Assembly: GCA_034506335.1 (NCBI GenBank) | Contig: JAPDPR010000011.1 | Location: 1 to 64,000 of the forward strand | Origin: a candidate division KSB1 bacterium | Lineage (GTDB): Bacteria > Zhuqueibacterota > Zhuqueibacteria > JANLFK01 > Oleimicrobiaceae | Reading direction: 5' to 3' | Length of the DNA: 64,000 nucleotides | In this document: in pieces, positions 43,748 to 55,783 of the stretch | How positions within the stretch are numbered: position 1 is the stretch's first letter | Layout: every line of letters starts with the position of its first letter | Notes under the pieces: generated by a model | The model's database searches: none | What the model was told of the DNA's origin: nothing | Seen by the model: only the letters and a program-made list of their open reading frames with translations | Program-made: the position numbers and the translations under genes

Positions 43748-44872
43748 ATGGAAATTGCAGTCAGCAGGTCAGAGCTCTACAAGGGACTGCAAAAGGTACT
43801 TCCTGCTGTACCCGCAAAGACCACGTTGCCCATACTGACAAACATCCTCTTTCGGGCGGAGGGGGATTCCGTTAAACTTACCGGTACAGATTTGGAAATA
43901 TCCGTAACTACTTCCATTCCGGCAGAGGTGGTCGAAGGGGGCTCGGTGGCGGTGTCGGCCCGCACACTCGGGGATATTGTGCGTGAACTCCCCGACGTCG
44001 GACTGCATGTTGCTTGTGACGAACGGCAGCGAATGACCATCACTACGGACCGGGGCACGTATACCCTTCTTGGACAACAAGCAGAAGATTTTCCTAGCGT
44101 CACAGGAGAAGAGTACGAAAACTCATTTCAAATTGCCGCTTCAGTTTTTGCTAGACTGATTGAAAAGAGCGTATTTGCGGTTTCTTCTGACGTGCAAAGG
44201 CGGGTGTTAACAGGGGTTTGTTTTGAGGTTTATCCTGATGAGCTACGATTGGTTGCTACTGATGGTCACCGCTTGTCCAAGGTTGTGTACAAGCAGCAAA
44301 ACCTATCCTCGGGTGAAAGAATTAGTGTAATTGTGCCGCCGCGCGCGCTCCTTGCCGCATCTAAAGCTATTGGGGAAGGTGTAACCTACTTTCAAATAAA
44401 GGTTGCTCCGGACCAGATTATGTTTTCGTCGGACGCAACTGAAGTTTACGCAAAGCTTATCGAAGGGCAATACCCTAACTATGAAAAGGTAATTCCCTCG
44501 GACAATGACAAGATACTAATCGTTGATAAGGAAGAAATGACTGCCGCGTTACGTCGGGTGGCTATCTTTTCTAGTTCCACGACCCGTCAAGTCCGATTGG
44601 AGATGGATCAAAACAACCTTACTGTCAGCTCCGAGGACGTCGAGGTGGGTGGTGAGGGGCGTGAAGTCCTCTCCGTGGAGTATGAAGGACAGCCGCTGCG
44701 GATAGGGTACAACGCTAGTTATCTGCTTGAGATTCTGCGCCATATAGAGACCAACGTCGCGCGCTTTGAGCTTCGTGATCCAATGAGCGCCGCTGTTATC
44801 CGACCCAGTGTGCAGAGGGAGGATGAGGATTTTCTCGCCTTAGTGATGCCTATCCGGCTGACGGAAGAATGA
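43748..44872 (+). CDS. dnaN: DNA polymerase III beta sliding clamp
   Basis: DnaN encircles DNA and tethers the polymerase. The 374-residue protein shows the three-fold repeated clamp structure: 'LPILTNILFRAEGDSVKLTGTDLEISVTTSIPAEV' (domain 1), 'VQRRVLTGVCFEVYPDELRLVATDGHRLSKV' (domain 2), 'VEVGGEGREVLSVEYEGQPLRIGYNASYLLEILRHI' and the C-terminal 'LALVMPIRL' (domain 3), which forms the partner-binding pocket. The start is ATG 43748 with CGGAGG upstream. Confidence 0.98.
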   Translation: MEIAVSRSELYKGLQKVLPAVPAKTTLPILTNILFRAEGDSVKLTGTDLEISVTTSIPAEVVEGGSVAVSARTLGDIVRELPDVGLHVACDERQRMTITTDRGTYTLLGQQAEDFPSVTGEEYENSFQIAASVFARLIEKSVFAVSSDVQRRVLTGVCFEVYPDELRLVATDGHRLSKVVYKQQNLSSGERISVIVPPRALLAASKAIGEGVTYFQIKVAPDQIMFSSDATEVYAKLIEGQYPNYEKVIPSDNDKILIVDKEEMTAALRRVAIFSSSTTRQVRLEMDQNNLTVSSEDVEVGGEGREVLSVEYEGQPLRIGYNASYLLEILRHIETNVARFELRDPMSAAVIRPSVQREDEDFLALVMPIRLTEE

Positions 44873-44899
44873 GAGTCCGTGTGCTAGAAAAACCGGGCA

Positions 44900-46015
44900 A
44901 TGTGGCTAAAGTGTGTGCGGTTGGAAAACTTTTGTAACTATGAGAGTGCCGAATTCGAGTTAGGTCCCGGGGTCAACATTTTTTGGGGTGAGAATGCACA
45001 GGGGAAGAGCAACCTAATTGACGGTATCTACTATCTTTGCTTCTTTCGCGGGGTTAGAGGCCTCCCAGATGATGGTGTGGTGCGGTTTGGGATGGATGGG
45101 TTTTCGGTGTGGGGGGCTTTTTCCTTTCGTTCAGGCATTGTCCGGGAGAGCCGTATTGTTTACGATGTGCATCGTGGAAAAATTGGTCTAGTTGACCGGA
45201 AACGCATTGAGCGGCGGTCAGAGCTCATTGGCCGTTTTCCCACTGTTGCAATGTCATGCGACGACTATAGATTGACCAAGGGTGGGCCCGCGGAGCGGCG
45301 GCGCTTCATGGACGTTTTACTGTGTCAGGTGAGTAGGCGGTACTTGGAAGATGTCAAGCGGTACACCGCGGTGCTTAAGCAGCGAAACTCTCTCCTCAGG
45401 GGGGCACTAGGAGGTGGTTGTGACACTCATCTTGGCACGTGGACAGAGCAGCTTGTGGAGTACGGTTGCAGGGTGATGGAGGCGCGGGCACAGCTCCTTG
45501 TCCGGCTAAAGAAGTGGATAGGCGACTACTTTGCAAGGATTACGGAAACGAATAGCGCAGTTGACATTGACTATCTTCCAAGCGTTCACGCCCAAGAGGG
45601 TAGCTCGCTGCGGCAGACATTTTTAGAGCGGCTGCAGCGCCTGGCGGCCAGAGAAAAGAAGCTGGGAGTTACGTTGCTTGGCCCCCACCGCGATGATATG
45701 GCACTTATCATTCATGGCCGCGATTTCCGGCAGTACGGTTCGCGTGGCGACCACAAGGCAATGCTCATTGCGCTCCGGCTGGCCGAACATGCCCTTCTCC
45801 AGGAAGTGACGGGGGAATCTCCCATCTTGCTCATGGACGACCTCCTTGTGGATTTGGACGAAACGCGGGCGGCGAGGTTGGGGGCCCTACTCCCTCCTCA
45901 GGCCCAAGTCATCATTACCTCCACAGACAAAGAGGCGTGGAGACGAGTCGGTTTGAGCAGCGGCTCCTTTCGCCAGTACCGCGTTCAGGGCGGCACGGTA
46001 ACGGAGGTAGTCTAA
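44900..46015 (+). CDS. recF: DNA replication and repair protein RecF
   Basis: RecF is an SMC-like ATPase that helps load RecA at gaps. Walker A is 'FWGENAQGKSNLIDGIYYLCF' (about 28-48). The mid region has 'RRRFMDVLLCQVSRRYLEDVKRYTAVLKQRNSLL', and near the C-terminus come 'LLGPHRDDMAL', the signature 'YGSRGDHKAMLIALRLAEHAL' and Walker B 'ILLMDDLLVDLD'. The 371-residue length is normal. It follows dnaN by 27 bases in the usual order. Confidence 0.96.
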   Translation: MWLKCVRLENFCNYESAEFELGPGVNIFWGENAQGKSNLIDGIYYLCFFRGVRGLPDDGVVRFGMDGFSVWGAFSFRSGIVRESRIVYDVHRGKIGLVDRKRIERRSELIGRFPTVAMSCDDYRLTKGGPAERRRFMDVLLCQVSRRYLEDVKRYTAVLKQRNSLLRGALGGGCDTHLGTWTEQLVEYGCRVMEARAQLLVRLKKWIGDYFARITETNSAVDIDYLPSVHAQEGSSLRQTFLERLQRLAAREKKLGVTLLGPHRDDMALIIHGRDFRQYGSRGDHKAMLIALRLAEHALLQEVTGESPILLMDDLLVDLDETRAARLGALLPPQAQVIITSTDKEAWRRVGLSSGSFRQYRVQGGTVTEVV

Positions 46016-46020
46016 GCGGT

Positions 46021-46305
46021 ATGCGACACCCTTCCTCTCTCAGTGCAATCTTACAGGAACTCCTTCATAACCTGGGGCTCGAGCGGCGAGTGGCCGAGCA
46101 GGCGGCGATCCGACTGTGGCCGAAAGCGGTCGGAGAGCACATCGCGGCCGTGACTACGCCGGTGCGCGTGCGGGACGGAGTCCTGTTTGTGAAAGTCAAG
46201 AGCAGTGTGTGGCGCCAGGAACTTCTATTTCAGAGGCGCCATATTCTTGCCAACATAAATAAGATCGTAGGAGACGGGGTCATTCGCGCCATTCATTTCG
46301 AATAG
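46021..46305 (+). CDS. dciA: DciA-like (DUF721) helicase-loading protein
   Basis: The 94-residue protein starts at ATG 46021, five bases after recF. 'LSAILQELLHNLGLERRVAEQAAIRLWPKAVGEHIAAVTTPVRVRDGVLFVKVKSSVWRQELLFQRRHILANINKIVG' is the DUF721/DciA domain: the conserved W in 'LWPKAVG' and the 'VxVxSSxWxQEL' strand are present. DciA is the ancestral loader of the replicative helicase in bacteria lacking DnaC/DnaI. Its place between recF and gyrB is typical. Confidence 0.9.
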   Translation: MRHPSSLSAILQELLHNLGLERRVAEQAAIRLWPKAVGEHIAAVTTPVRVRDGVLFVKVKSSVWRQELLFQRRHILANINKIVGDGVIRAIHFE

Positions 46306-48252
<1,947 letters not shown>

Positions 48253-48271
48253 GGAGTGGTGAGAGGCAAAC

Positions 48272-50701
48272 GTGACGGGGCCTATGGAGAGCGTGCAACA
48301 GGAAAGAATCTACCCCATATTCATCGAAGAGGAGATGAAGGACTCGTACATCGACTACTCCATGTCGGTGATCGTGTCCAGAGCGCTGCCGGATGTGCGC
48401 GACGGCCTGAAGCCGGTGCACCGCCGCGTGCTTTTCGGCATGCGTGAGTTGAATCTTGGTCCCACCGCTCCCTACAAGAAGAGCGCGCGCATCGTAGGAG
48501 AGGTTTTGGGCAAGTACCATCCGCACGGTGACGCGGCGGTCTATGAGACGCTGGTGCGGATGGCCCAAGACTTTTCTCTGCGTTACCCATTGGTGGACGG
48601 CCAGGGCAATTTTGGCTCCATCGATGGCGATGCCCCAGCTGCCATGCGCTACACCGAAGCGCGGCTGGCCCCCATCGCCGAGGAAGTCCTGAGAGACCTG
48701 GACAAGGACACGGTTGATTTTGTCCCCAACTTTGACGAATCCCTCAAGGAGCCCACAGTCCTTCCTTCCCTTCTGCCGAATCTCCTCGTCAACGGCGCCG
48801 CAGGTATCGCTGTGGGGATGGCCACCAATATTCCTCCGCACAACCTGCGCGAGGTTGTCGATGCGCTTCTCTACGTGGTTGATCACCCTGCAGCTTCCGC
48901 GCAGGAGTTGATGCAGTTTATTCAGGGCCCGGATTTCCCCACTGGGGCTATCATTGTGGGTGTGGACGGCATAGCCGAGGCCTACACCACGGGACGTGGG
49001 CGCATCGTTGTCAGGGCCAGAGCTGCCGTGGAGGCACAGCGTGGCGGACGGGAGTGCATTGTCATCACGGAGATTCCTTACCAGGTCAACAAGACATCCC
49101 TAATCGAGGGCATCGCTGACTTGGTGCGAAGCAGGAAGCTGGAGGGTATCAGCGACATCCGCGACGAATCTGACAGGGAAGGGCTACGGATTGTGCTGGA
49201 GCTGCGGCGAGAGGCCCCTGCCAAACAGATTTTGGAATATCTTTACCGTCACACCCAGCTGCAAACCACCTTTGGTGTAATCATGCTGGCCCTGGTGGAC
49301 GGGGTTCCGCGCATCTTGGACCTGCGCCAACTGTTGCAGCACTTCCTCGACTTCCGCCACCAGGTCGTCGTGCGGCGGACGAAATTCGAGCTGGACAAGG
49401 CGGAGAAGCGGGCGCATGTATTAGAAGGCCTTAAGGTTGCTCTGGATAATCTCGACGCCGTGATCACCTTGATCCGACGCTCGCGCGATCCGGAGACCGC
49501 CAAAGCGGGCTTGATGCGGCAGTTTAGGCTCAGCGAGGTCCAGGCGCAAGCGATCTTGGACATGCGCTTGCAGCGCCTCACTAGCCTGGAGCGCAAGAAG
49601 ATCGAAGAGGAATACCGGGATGTTCTGAAAAAGATCGCTTACCTCAAGGGGCTCCTCGCCAGCAAGGCACGGCGTATGCAGCTCATCAAGGAGGAGCTGG
49701 TGGAGCTGAGGGACAAGTATGCAGATCCGCGCCGCACGGAGATCATCCCCAGCCCAGAGGAATTTTCCATCGATGAGATGATAGCCGACGAGTCCATGGT
49801 GGTCGTGTGTACCCACCGTGGTTTTGTAAAACGCATTCCTCTCTCCAGCTTTCGGCGAGAGATGGCGGCATCATGGCCGGATATTATTCCCGACGGAGCC
49901 GATGATGCTCCGCAGGAGTTCATTGTCGCCAGCATCCGGGGACAGCTGCTCTGCTTCACCAGCCTCGGGCGATGTTATGCCCTCAGGGTGATGGATGTGC
50001 CACAGGGCGGCAAAGTGGCGCAGGGCAAGCTTCTGCGCCACCTGCTTGGTCTCGCCAAGGAGGAGGTTGTGGTCTCTTGTCTGGCAATGGATTCGGAGCA
50101 AAGCAAAACGGTGATCTTGGTGTCCGCTTTAGGGCAGGTCAAGCGGGTACCGCTTTCTGTCCTTGCCAGCCAACGACGCACAGGAGTCGCTGCGATGAGC
50201 CTGCGAGAAGGGGATGCGTTGCAAGCGGCGCACCTGTCCGATGGGCGGGAACACGTGATCCTTGTCACGGCGGAGGGTCGGGTGTTGCGTTTCACGGGGC
50301 AGGGGCTGCGGGAGATGGGGCGTGCCGCAGCCGGCGTGCGAGGTATTACACTTTCGACGGCAGATCGTGTAGTGACCAGCCACCTTCTGACCGGCGAAGG
50401 GACACTGTGCCTAGTGACAGCCATGGGGTACGGCAAGCTCTTGAAGACAAACGATATTAGACCCATGAACCGGGCAGGAAAGGGAGTAGTGGGGCTGAAG
50501 ACCTCGGGTAGAGTGGGCTTGCTGGTTGCAGCCGGGCTTGTCCGCGACCAGGGTGATTTGGTGGTAGTCTTAGGCGATCAGAACACAGTGGTTGTGCGTA
50601 GTGCTCGGGATTTACGATCTCATGGGCGCCTGATCGAGCTAAAGCCGAAGGAGTGCGTCCGAGGGGTGTCGGTGCTGACAATTCCTCATGGAGTGGCCTG
50701 A
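48272..50701 (+). CDS. gyrA: DNA gyrase subunit A (no canonical GyrA box)
   Basis: GyrA is the DNA-cleaving subunit. The breakage-reunion domain is intact: '[32 protein letters not shown]', '[30 protein letters not shown]' and catalytic Tyr127 in '[10 protein letters not shown]'. The C-terminal beta-pinwheel is present from about 505 on. However, the GyrA box (QRRGG-R/K-G), which should follow '[15 protein letters not shown]' (about 512-526), is replaced by '[14 protein letters not shown]'; only a weak 'QRRTGVA' occurs in a later blade (about 632). The quinolone-pocket positions equal to E. coli Ser83/Asp87 are Ala/Glu. The start is GTG 48272 with GAGAGG; pairing with gyrB and oriC position favour gyrase over ParC. 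Confidence 0.92.
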   Translation: MTGPMESVQQERIYPIFIEEEMKDSYIDYSMSVIVSRALPDVRDGLKPVHRRVLFGMRELNLGPTAPYKKSARIVGEVLGKYHPHGDAAVYETLVRMAQDFSLRYPLVDGQGNFGSIDGDAPAAMRYTEARLAPIAEEVLRDLDKDTVDFVPNFDESLKEPTVLPSLLPNLLVNGAAGIAVGMATNIPPHNLREVVDALLYVVDHPAASAQELMQFIQGPDFPTGAIIVGVDGIAEAYTTGRGRIVVRARAAVEAQRGGRECIVITEIPYQVNKTSLIEGIADLVRSRKLEGISDIRDESDREGLRIVLELRREAPAKQILEYLYRHTQLQTTFGVIMLALVDGVPRILDLRQLLQHFLDFRHQVVVRRTKFELDKAEKRAHVLEGLKVALDNLDAVITLIRRSRDPETAKAGLMRQFRLSEVQAQAILDMRLQRLTSLERKKIEEEYRDVLKKIAYLKGLLASKARRMQLIKEELVELRDKYADPRRTEIIPSPEEFSIDEMIADESMVVVCTHRGFVKRIPLSSFRREMAASWPDIIPDGADDAPQEFIVASIRGQLLCFTSLGRCYALRVMDVPQGGKVAQGKLLRHLLGLAKEEVVVSCLAMDSEQSKTVILVSALGQVKRVPLSVLASQRRTGVAAMSLREGDALQAAHLSDGREHVILVTAEGRVLRFTGQGLREMGRAAAGVRGITLSTADRVVTSHLLTGEGTLCLVTAMGYGKLLKTNDIRPMNRAGKGVVGLKTSGRVGLLVAAGLVRDQGDLVVVLGDQNTVVVRSARDLRSHGRLIELKPKECVRGVSVLTIPHGVA

Positions 50702-50744
50702 TCGGAGAGCCGTGTGGGCTCGGCGCTGAAGGCGGAGGAAGAGC

Positions 50745-52076
50745 GTGGACCCTGGACTGTGGCAGAAAGAGAAGGAGTTGGTCTCTGAACTCTTGGTCCG
50801 GCGCATCGTGGGTCAGGAGGAAAGAGAGAGCTTTACCTACGACGAGCTCCTACGCAAGCCTCTTCCCGATTTCTTGCGCATGCACATCAAGAGTCAAGCA
50901 CGGCGCTTTCTGCGGGAAGAGAAGCCCATGTCCTGGAACTCCTCCACGCGGTACAAGTTCGACGATCCGGAGATACGGGAAGCTGTCGAGCGTCTCCTGG
51001 GCCTATTGCTGCTGAAGACGCGGTTCAGTAGTACAGAGATCAAGCGCTGGATAGAGCTGGGGGTAAGCTTCCAGGTGGACATGCTGGTCCGCCCCAGAGA
51101 GGCGCTGGTGGGACTCTTCTACCGCCGCCAGCAGGTGCGGCGCAAAGACGAAGTGGTGCACACGCTGCAACAGCTGGCCGATGGTCGCCCTTACCTGACC
51201 ACTCTCACCCAGCTTATCAGTACAGGCCCAGAAGAAGTAGACGCCGCCATGTTTGAGGTGGTGGCGAGGCAGGCAGAGGAACAGACGTACGGTACAAAGC
51301 CGCTGAGCTCTTTCATGGGGGACGTGAGCAAGCTGATGAGCTTCTTCCAGTTTGCAGGCCACACCAATGGCGAAGTGCTGCGCACCGAGCAGTTGCTGAG
51401 CATGCTGCATGCCCGCAACCTTTCGGACATCGCCGGGGCCGTCCGGGAGCTGGCAGCCGCGAGGGGCACCACGCATTGGACCTTAGAGCAGATTGAAACA
51501 ACCCTTGAACGGCAGCTTCTGCTGCGTGGCCTGTGCGAGGAAGACAACGGGGGGGAGGATAAGGCCTGCACACTTCGTGAGGGAGACGGTGACGGCCAGC
51601 GTGGTCCGCGGCAGGAACAACTCCTCCAGGAAGCTATCTACGACATACGCACCGCCATGGGCGGAGTGAGCCTCCTGGAGAACCTTTTCGCGCCACCAGC
51701 TCCGGTCAGACCCAAGCGGGAGGTGACGCCGCGGCGCATTACTGCCCCCCGTTTGACTTTCGCCGGCGTGGACGAAGACGAGACACCGAGGGTCATTCAC
51801 AGAAGTGACATCGAACGCCAGCCACCTGGACCCTATCCCTCGCTGCGCAGCCTTATCGGCAACAAAGAACGCAAGATGTTCATCAAGAAACTCTTTGATA
51901 ATGACCGAGGTGCCTACCATGCCTTTATCGACAAGCTCGAGGGTATCGAGCGATGGAAGGAGGCCAAGGCCATCATCGATCAGGAGTTGGCCAGGCGCCA
52001 GATTAGCCCATTTTGCCGGGAGGCGGCTCGTCTGGGGGACCTGGTGTTCAGTCGCTACTTCGCCAAAAGGCCGTAG
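50745..52076 (+). CDS. Conserved-looking protein of unknown function
   Basis: This 443-residue protein starts at GTG 50745 (GGAGG six bases upstream). It has no signal or membrane segment and is mostly helical and charged. An N-terminal helical block has 'VGQEERESFTYDELLRKPLPDFLRMHIKSQARRFLREEKP', the middle has several 20-30 residue helices, about 320-365 is a Pro/Arg linker, and a compact C-terminal block reads 'SLIGNKERKMFIKKLFDNDRGAYHAFIDKLEGIERWKEAKAIIDQELARRQISPFCREAARLGDLVFSRYF'. I do not recognise a family. It follows gyrA by 43 bases and precedes a FecR-domain gene. Confidence 0.75.
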   Translation: MDPGLWQKEKELVSELLVRRIVGQEERESFTYDELLRKPLPDFLRMHIKSQARRFLREEKPMSWNSSTRYKFDDPEIREAVERLLGLLLLKTRFSSTEIKRWIELGVSFQVDMLVRPREALVGLFYRRQQVRRKDEVVHTLQQLADGRPYLTTLTQLISTGPEEVDAAMFEVVARQAEEQTYGTKPLSSFMGDVSKLMSFFQFAGHTNGEVLRTEQLLSMLHARNLSDIAGAVRELAAARGTTHWTLEQIETTLERQLLLRGLCEEDNGGEDKACTLREGDGDGQRGPRQEQLLQEAIYDIRTAMGGVSLLENLFAPPAPVRPKREVTPRRITAPRLTFAGVDEDETPRVIHRSDIERQPPGPYPSLRSLIGNKERKMFIKKLFDNDRGAYHAFIDKLEGIERWKEAKAIIDQELARRQISPFCREAARLGDLVFSRYFAKRP

Positions 52077-52109
52077 TTGCGAAAGAGTTAGCAAACCAGG
52101 GAGTGAGCC

Positions 52110-52901
52110 ATGAAAACGATAACGACGGCGCGCAAGATTGCCTTCGTGCTGGTGGTGAGCGCGGCTCTCGGGGTAATCGGCATACTCGCCAGCGCACCCA
52201 GGACCGACCAGGGAAGCACCAAGGGGCGGGTCTCCTATGTGGACGGGATGGCCAAACGGCGGGGGCCGCAGTCGGAAGATTGGGAGACCGCCTACCAGAA
52301 CACCGCGGTTGTCGACGGGGACAAGGTGCGTACTTTCCGGCAATCGCGGGCCGAGCTGGAGCTGACCGAACTGGACTTGATCCGCATGGCCCCGCAGACT
52401 ACCATCGACATTTTGCAGCTGTATGAGGAGAAGAAGGCGCAGAAGCGGGCGGTCGCCATTGCCGTGCAAGAGGGGGACATCTGGGCAAGCGTGGAAGGGA
52501 ATGTGGGGGAGGTGGACTTTAAGATCAAGACGCCTAAAGCAGCGGCGGCCATTACCGGGACCACCGTGCGCGTAGGGGTGGCGAGCGACTCCTCGACCGA
52601 GCTGCGCGTGTACACGGGACAAGTGAGCGTCACGAACGCGCCAGAGCGCACCGACTTGAAGCCTCAGTTCATCCTGCCGCCGCAAGAGGTGCCGGGACCC
52701 TACGAGATCCCTGGCCCGCGTGAGGTGTCGCTTGAGGAGTGGTTCTACATTGTCAAGAGCATGCAGAAAATCAAAATAGACAAGCAAGGGCGCGTGGTGG
52801 AGGCCGGCTCGTTCAGCACCAAGGACCCGGAAGAGCAGAGCGAGTGGGTGCGCTGGAACCTGCGTCGTGACCGCCAGCGCCAGCCAGAGCCACGAAGGTA
52901 A
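52110..52901 (+). CDS. FecR-domain protein, membrane-anchored or exported
   Basis: The 263-residue protein has an N-terminal hydrophobic segment ('IAFVLVVSAALGVIGILAS'). Residues about 38-180 match a FecR domain: 'GRVSYVDGMAKRRG', 'NTAVVDGDKVRTFRQSRAELELTELDLIRMAPQTTIDIL', 'GDIWASVEGNVGEVDFKIKTPKAAAAITGTTVRVGVASDSSTELRVYTGQVSV'. The tail is charged and Pro-rich. FecR domains sense or transmit envelope signals, but stand-alone exported forms like this often lack a partner sigma factor, and none is seen here. A GC hairpin at 52977 probably ends the transcript. Confidence 0.85.
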   Translation: MKTITTARKIAFVLVVSAALGVIGILASAPRTDQGSTKGRVSYVDGMAKRRGPQSEDWETAYQNTAVVDGDKVRTFRQSRAELELTELDLIRMAPQTTIDILQLYEEKKAQKRAVAIAVQEGDIWASVEGNVGEVDFKIKTPKAAAAITGTTVRVGVASDSSTELRVYTGQVSVTNAPERTDLKPQFILPPQEVPGPYEIPGPREVSLEEWFYIVKSMQKIKIDKQGRVVEAGSFSTKDPEEQSEWVRWNLRRDRQRQPEPRR

Positions 52902-52976
52902 GGAGAAGGCTCTTTCCCATTCAGGTTGAATCCTCGTCGAGTTGCCGCCACAAGAAGAAACCGAAGAGGGATAGTG

Positions 52977-52999
52977 CGCGGCCCCAGCCGCGGTTGTTT
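52977..52999 (+). terminator. Possible terminator between convergent genes
   Basis: CGCGGC (52977-52982) pairs with GCCGCG (52987-52992) around CCCA, followed by GTTGTTT. The T tract is short. It lies in the 161-base gap between the FecR gene and the oppositely oriented patatin gene. Confidence 0.4.
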
Positions 53000-53062
53000 C
53001 GTGCCTAGTGTCCGTTCTTTGGAAAGGGGGGGCGGAAGATAGGCCGGGGAGGGGGCCCTCGT

Positions 53063-55783
53063 TCAGAAGTCTAGCCCTGCTGACAAGTAGTACGCCATTC
53101 TGCCATCGCTCGTTCGCCCGTATCCGACGGACAGCGGGCCCACCAATGATCGCGCCTTTAGGCACACACCAAAAGAGTGGACAAAATCCGTGAGTTTGAC
53201 GTCGAGAGTCAGGCGCCAGACCGCCCCCACGCGATAGGAGACAGCTATGTAGCAAGGGATTGGTCGACGCCAGGGGAGGGCGATTCGATACTCCATGCCG
53301 GCCACGATCATGTGGCGTCCGACGGCTTCCTCTTGCCGTAACCCAGGGAAGGACTCTTCGCCGCCCAGGCGAAACTGCTCTGAGAACGGAGTGCTGTTGT
53401 CACTGCTTCCCCAACGCAAGCAAGGGTGGATGGTATGGCCAGGGGAAAACGTGTGCCAGGTATCGAGGGATGAGTACACTCGGGAGAAGGATACAGGCGA
53501 CCCAGCCAATGACCCTGCGCCGTATTCATAGAAAAAGACTTGCTGCTTGCCGCCTGATGGGAAGGGGAGCTGGTCGCGGGTGTCCACAACGCTTCGCAGC
53601 GCCAGACTGCGGAAGCTGAGGACGCCCGTCTGGTACAGCCGCCCCCGCAAGGCAGCCATCGAGGACCGCTCGATGCGAGCCTCGAGGGAGAGTGTCCCGA
53701 GTCGTTCCAGCTGTTGGCCGATGCTTGCCAACGCCGCAAATGTGGTCTGCCGATATTCTCCCACCTGGTGGTGGCCGGCGTACACATTGCGTTCCTTCTG
53801 ATGGTAGAGCAGGTCCAGGGTTAGGGTCGTGTAGCTGGCGCCGAGGCGGTCCAGGCGGTTCGCGAGCCGCACTCCCCGGTCTCGTTGTCCAGCAGTGCCG
53901 AATACAGAGGCTGTTGCGCCTATGCCCAAGACGTTCTGCTCAGCCAACTCCACACCAGCTCGCCAGCCGCGGTCCCTGTCGAAATGGCTGGTCATGCGCA
54001 ACACGCGAAATGGTCGCTCTTTCACCCTCACCAGCAAGGAATAACCCCCTTTACCGCTGCGTGCAGTGGCAAAGCTCACAGTCTCAAAAAAGCCCGTTCC
54101 GTAAATGTTGGCCATAGCCTGCTTCACCTTCCCGAGGTTGAATGGCTCCCCTGGGGTGAGGCCCACTTCACGAAGCACGACATGGTCCCTGGTGCGGGCA
54201 TTGCCTTGAACGAGCAGCTCATCGATGTGCCCCTCGTCAATGGCAATGGTGACCAGTCCGGTGGTGGAGTCGCAGCTCACGCCGGTGACGCGCGCCAGCG
54301 AGTAACCCCGACGTCGGTACGCAGCCAGCAGGCGGCGAAGGTCCCGTCCCGCACGATAATGATTGATGGGTAATCCCGGACGTGATTCCACCTCCGCCAG
54401 CAAGACAGAGTCAGAAAGGACTTTGTTGCCAGTGAACTGGATTTGCTGCAGCAGGGGATGGGGGCGAAGGTGGAAGGCGAGCAGATGGCGTCCTCCGACC
54501 GTGTCTATTTCTGCCCACACATCGGCGAAAAAGCCGGTTTCGTAGACGCGACGCAACGCAGCCCCCACGTCTACGGGGCCAGGCACCTGGGGGAGCGGAG
54601 GGAGGACTCCCGTCAACGCAGGCCAGGAAGGCGTCAGAATGAGGGTGTCAAGCCACATTGTGGTGGGAGCCTCACTGGTGGGTGGGGTGAGCTCGCCCAA
54701 CCTTTGCCGGATCGAGGCTATTTGCTCCTCGGCGCGCATGCGACCAATGCCGCGCAACTCCATCAGATTGGCAAAATCGGTGGAGGTGCGGGCTACGTCC
54801 GCCAGGGAGATTACCACGTCTGCTTCGGCTAACATTTGCCGATTCCGCTCCACCTGCATGATGCTGGTCACTTGGTCGGCCACTTCCCACGGCAAACTCA
54901 TTTGGTGAGGCTCACGCAGGGGAGAGGTGGTGTCCACAGCGATGACCAGCTCCGCACCCGCGTGGCGCGCATCTCGCACTGGGATGTTATCGACTAGACC
55001 ACCATCAGCAAGCAGTGCGGTGCCAGTTTCCACAGGGGTGAACAGCAAAGGGACAGCAATTGAGGCGCGCATGGCTTCGGTGAGGTGGCCGCTGGTGAGC
55101 ACCACCTTCTCACCGGATACAAGATCGGTCGTGACGATGCGCAGGGGCACGCGGAGGGAGTCGAAATTGGATACGTGGCCCCACGGGGCCGCCATGCACA
55201 GCTCAGAGAGTATCTCAGTGAGCTGCTGGCCGCGTGTTACCGCCTGGGGGAGGTACGGCTTTAGCCCTTTCAACCGGATCTCTACCAGATGGCGGGCGCG
55301 TTCCTCCTTCTGGCCCACAAACATGGTGCTGCGCGGAGGCGCATCCTGAAGGATGGTGCGCCAGTCGATCGAGGCGATGGCGTCCCACAGCTCCTCCGGG
55401 GTGTAGCCTGCTGCGTACAGGCCGCCCACCACGCTGCCGATGCTGGTACCCACCACCAGGTCTATGGGCACCCCTTCTTGCTCCAGCACCTCAAGCACAC
55501 CAATCTGCGCCAGGCCCCGAAGCCCGCCGCCGCTGAGCACAAGGCCCACCTTTGGGCGTTGCAAGCTATGGTAAGGCACGAAGGAGGCAGGCGGCGCCAC
55601 CCGCGCCCCATACTGCAGATGGACGGTGACGGCGCACAGGGCGTGTTTGGGCGGCACAACGAAAAGTGGGGCCCATATCCCCGCACAGAGGAATATGGCC
55701 CAACAGCGGCGCAGTGGCACCTTGCACCTCCAGCATCGACGTGGCGTTGTACCGCCTGGACAGGGTACCCAGGGGCCCCTCAC
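53063..55783 (-). CDS. Patatin-like phospholipase with POTRA domains and outer-membrane barrel
   Basis: This 906-residue protein joins an esterase to an Omp85-type barrel. After a hydrophobic signal (about 26-50) the patatin domain (about 75-370) has the oxyanion loop 'SGGGLRG' (84-90), nucleophile Ser114 in 'GTSIGS' and catalytic Asp260 in '[10 protein letters not shown]'. Three POTRA-like repeats follow (about 378-441, 444-517 and 520-590; e.g. '[27 protein letters not shown]', '[27 protein letters not shown]'). About 600-906 is a beta-barrel with alternating strands and C-terminal 'YYLSAGLDF' ending in Phe. The layout resembles the type Vd secretion proteins (PlpD), which usually have one POTRA. 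The GTG start overlaps the glnS stop (GTGA). Confidence 0.93.
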   Translation of the reverse strand: MRGPWVPCPGGTTPRRCWRCKVPLRRCWAIFLCAGIWAPLFVVPPKHALCAVTVHLQYGARVAPPASFVPYHSLQRPKVGLVLSGGGLRGLAQIGVLEVLEQEGVPIDLVVGTSIGSVVGGLYAAGYTPEELWDAIASIDWRTILQDAPPRSTMFVGQKEERARHLVEIRLKGLKPYLPQAVTRGQQLTEILSELCMAAPWGHVSNFDSLRVPLRIVTTDLVSGEKVVLTSGHLTEAMRASIAVPLLFTPVETGTALLADGGLVDNIPVRDARHAGAELVIAVDTTSPLREPHQMSLPWEVADQVTSIMQVERNRQMLAEADVVISLADVARTSTDFANLMELRGIGRMRAEEQIASIRQRLGELTPPTSEAPTTMWLDTLILTPSWPALTGVLPPLPQVPGPVDVGAALRRVYETGFFADVWAEIDTVGGRHLLAFHLRPHPLLQQIQFTGNKVLSDSVLLAEVESRPGLPINHYRAGRDLRRLLAAYRRRGYSLARVTGVSCDSTTGLVTIAIDEGHIDELLVQGNARTRDHVVLREVGLTPGEPFNLGKVKQAMANIYGTGFFETVSFATARSGKGGYSLLVRVKERPFRVLRMTSHFDRDRGWRAGVELAEQNVLGIGATASVFGTAGQRDRGVRLANRLDRLGASYTTLTLDLLYHQKERNVYAGHHQVGEYRQTTFAALASIGQQLERLGTLSLEARIERSSMAALRGRLYQTGVLSFRSLALRSVVDTRDQLPFPSGGKQQVFFYEYGAGSLAGSPVSFSRVYSSLDTWHTFSPGHTIHPCLRWGSSDNSTPFSEQFRLGGEESFPGLRQEEAVGRHMIVAGMEYRIALPWRRPIPCYIAVSYRVGAVWRLTLDVKLTDFVHSFGVCLKARSLVGPLSVGYGRTSDGRMAYYLSAGLDF

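Noticed and set aside
51483-53255. 590-codon open frame on the minus strand opposite the 443-residue and FecR genes
   Set aside because: The translation is low in complexity with no domain, and it lies antisense to two genes with good ribosome sites and a recognised FecR domain. GC-rich DNA often keeps such frames open.
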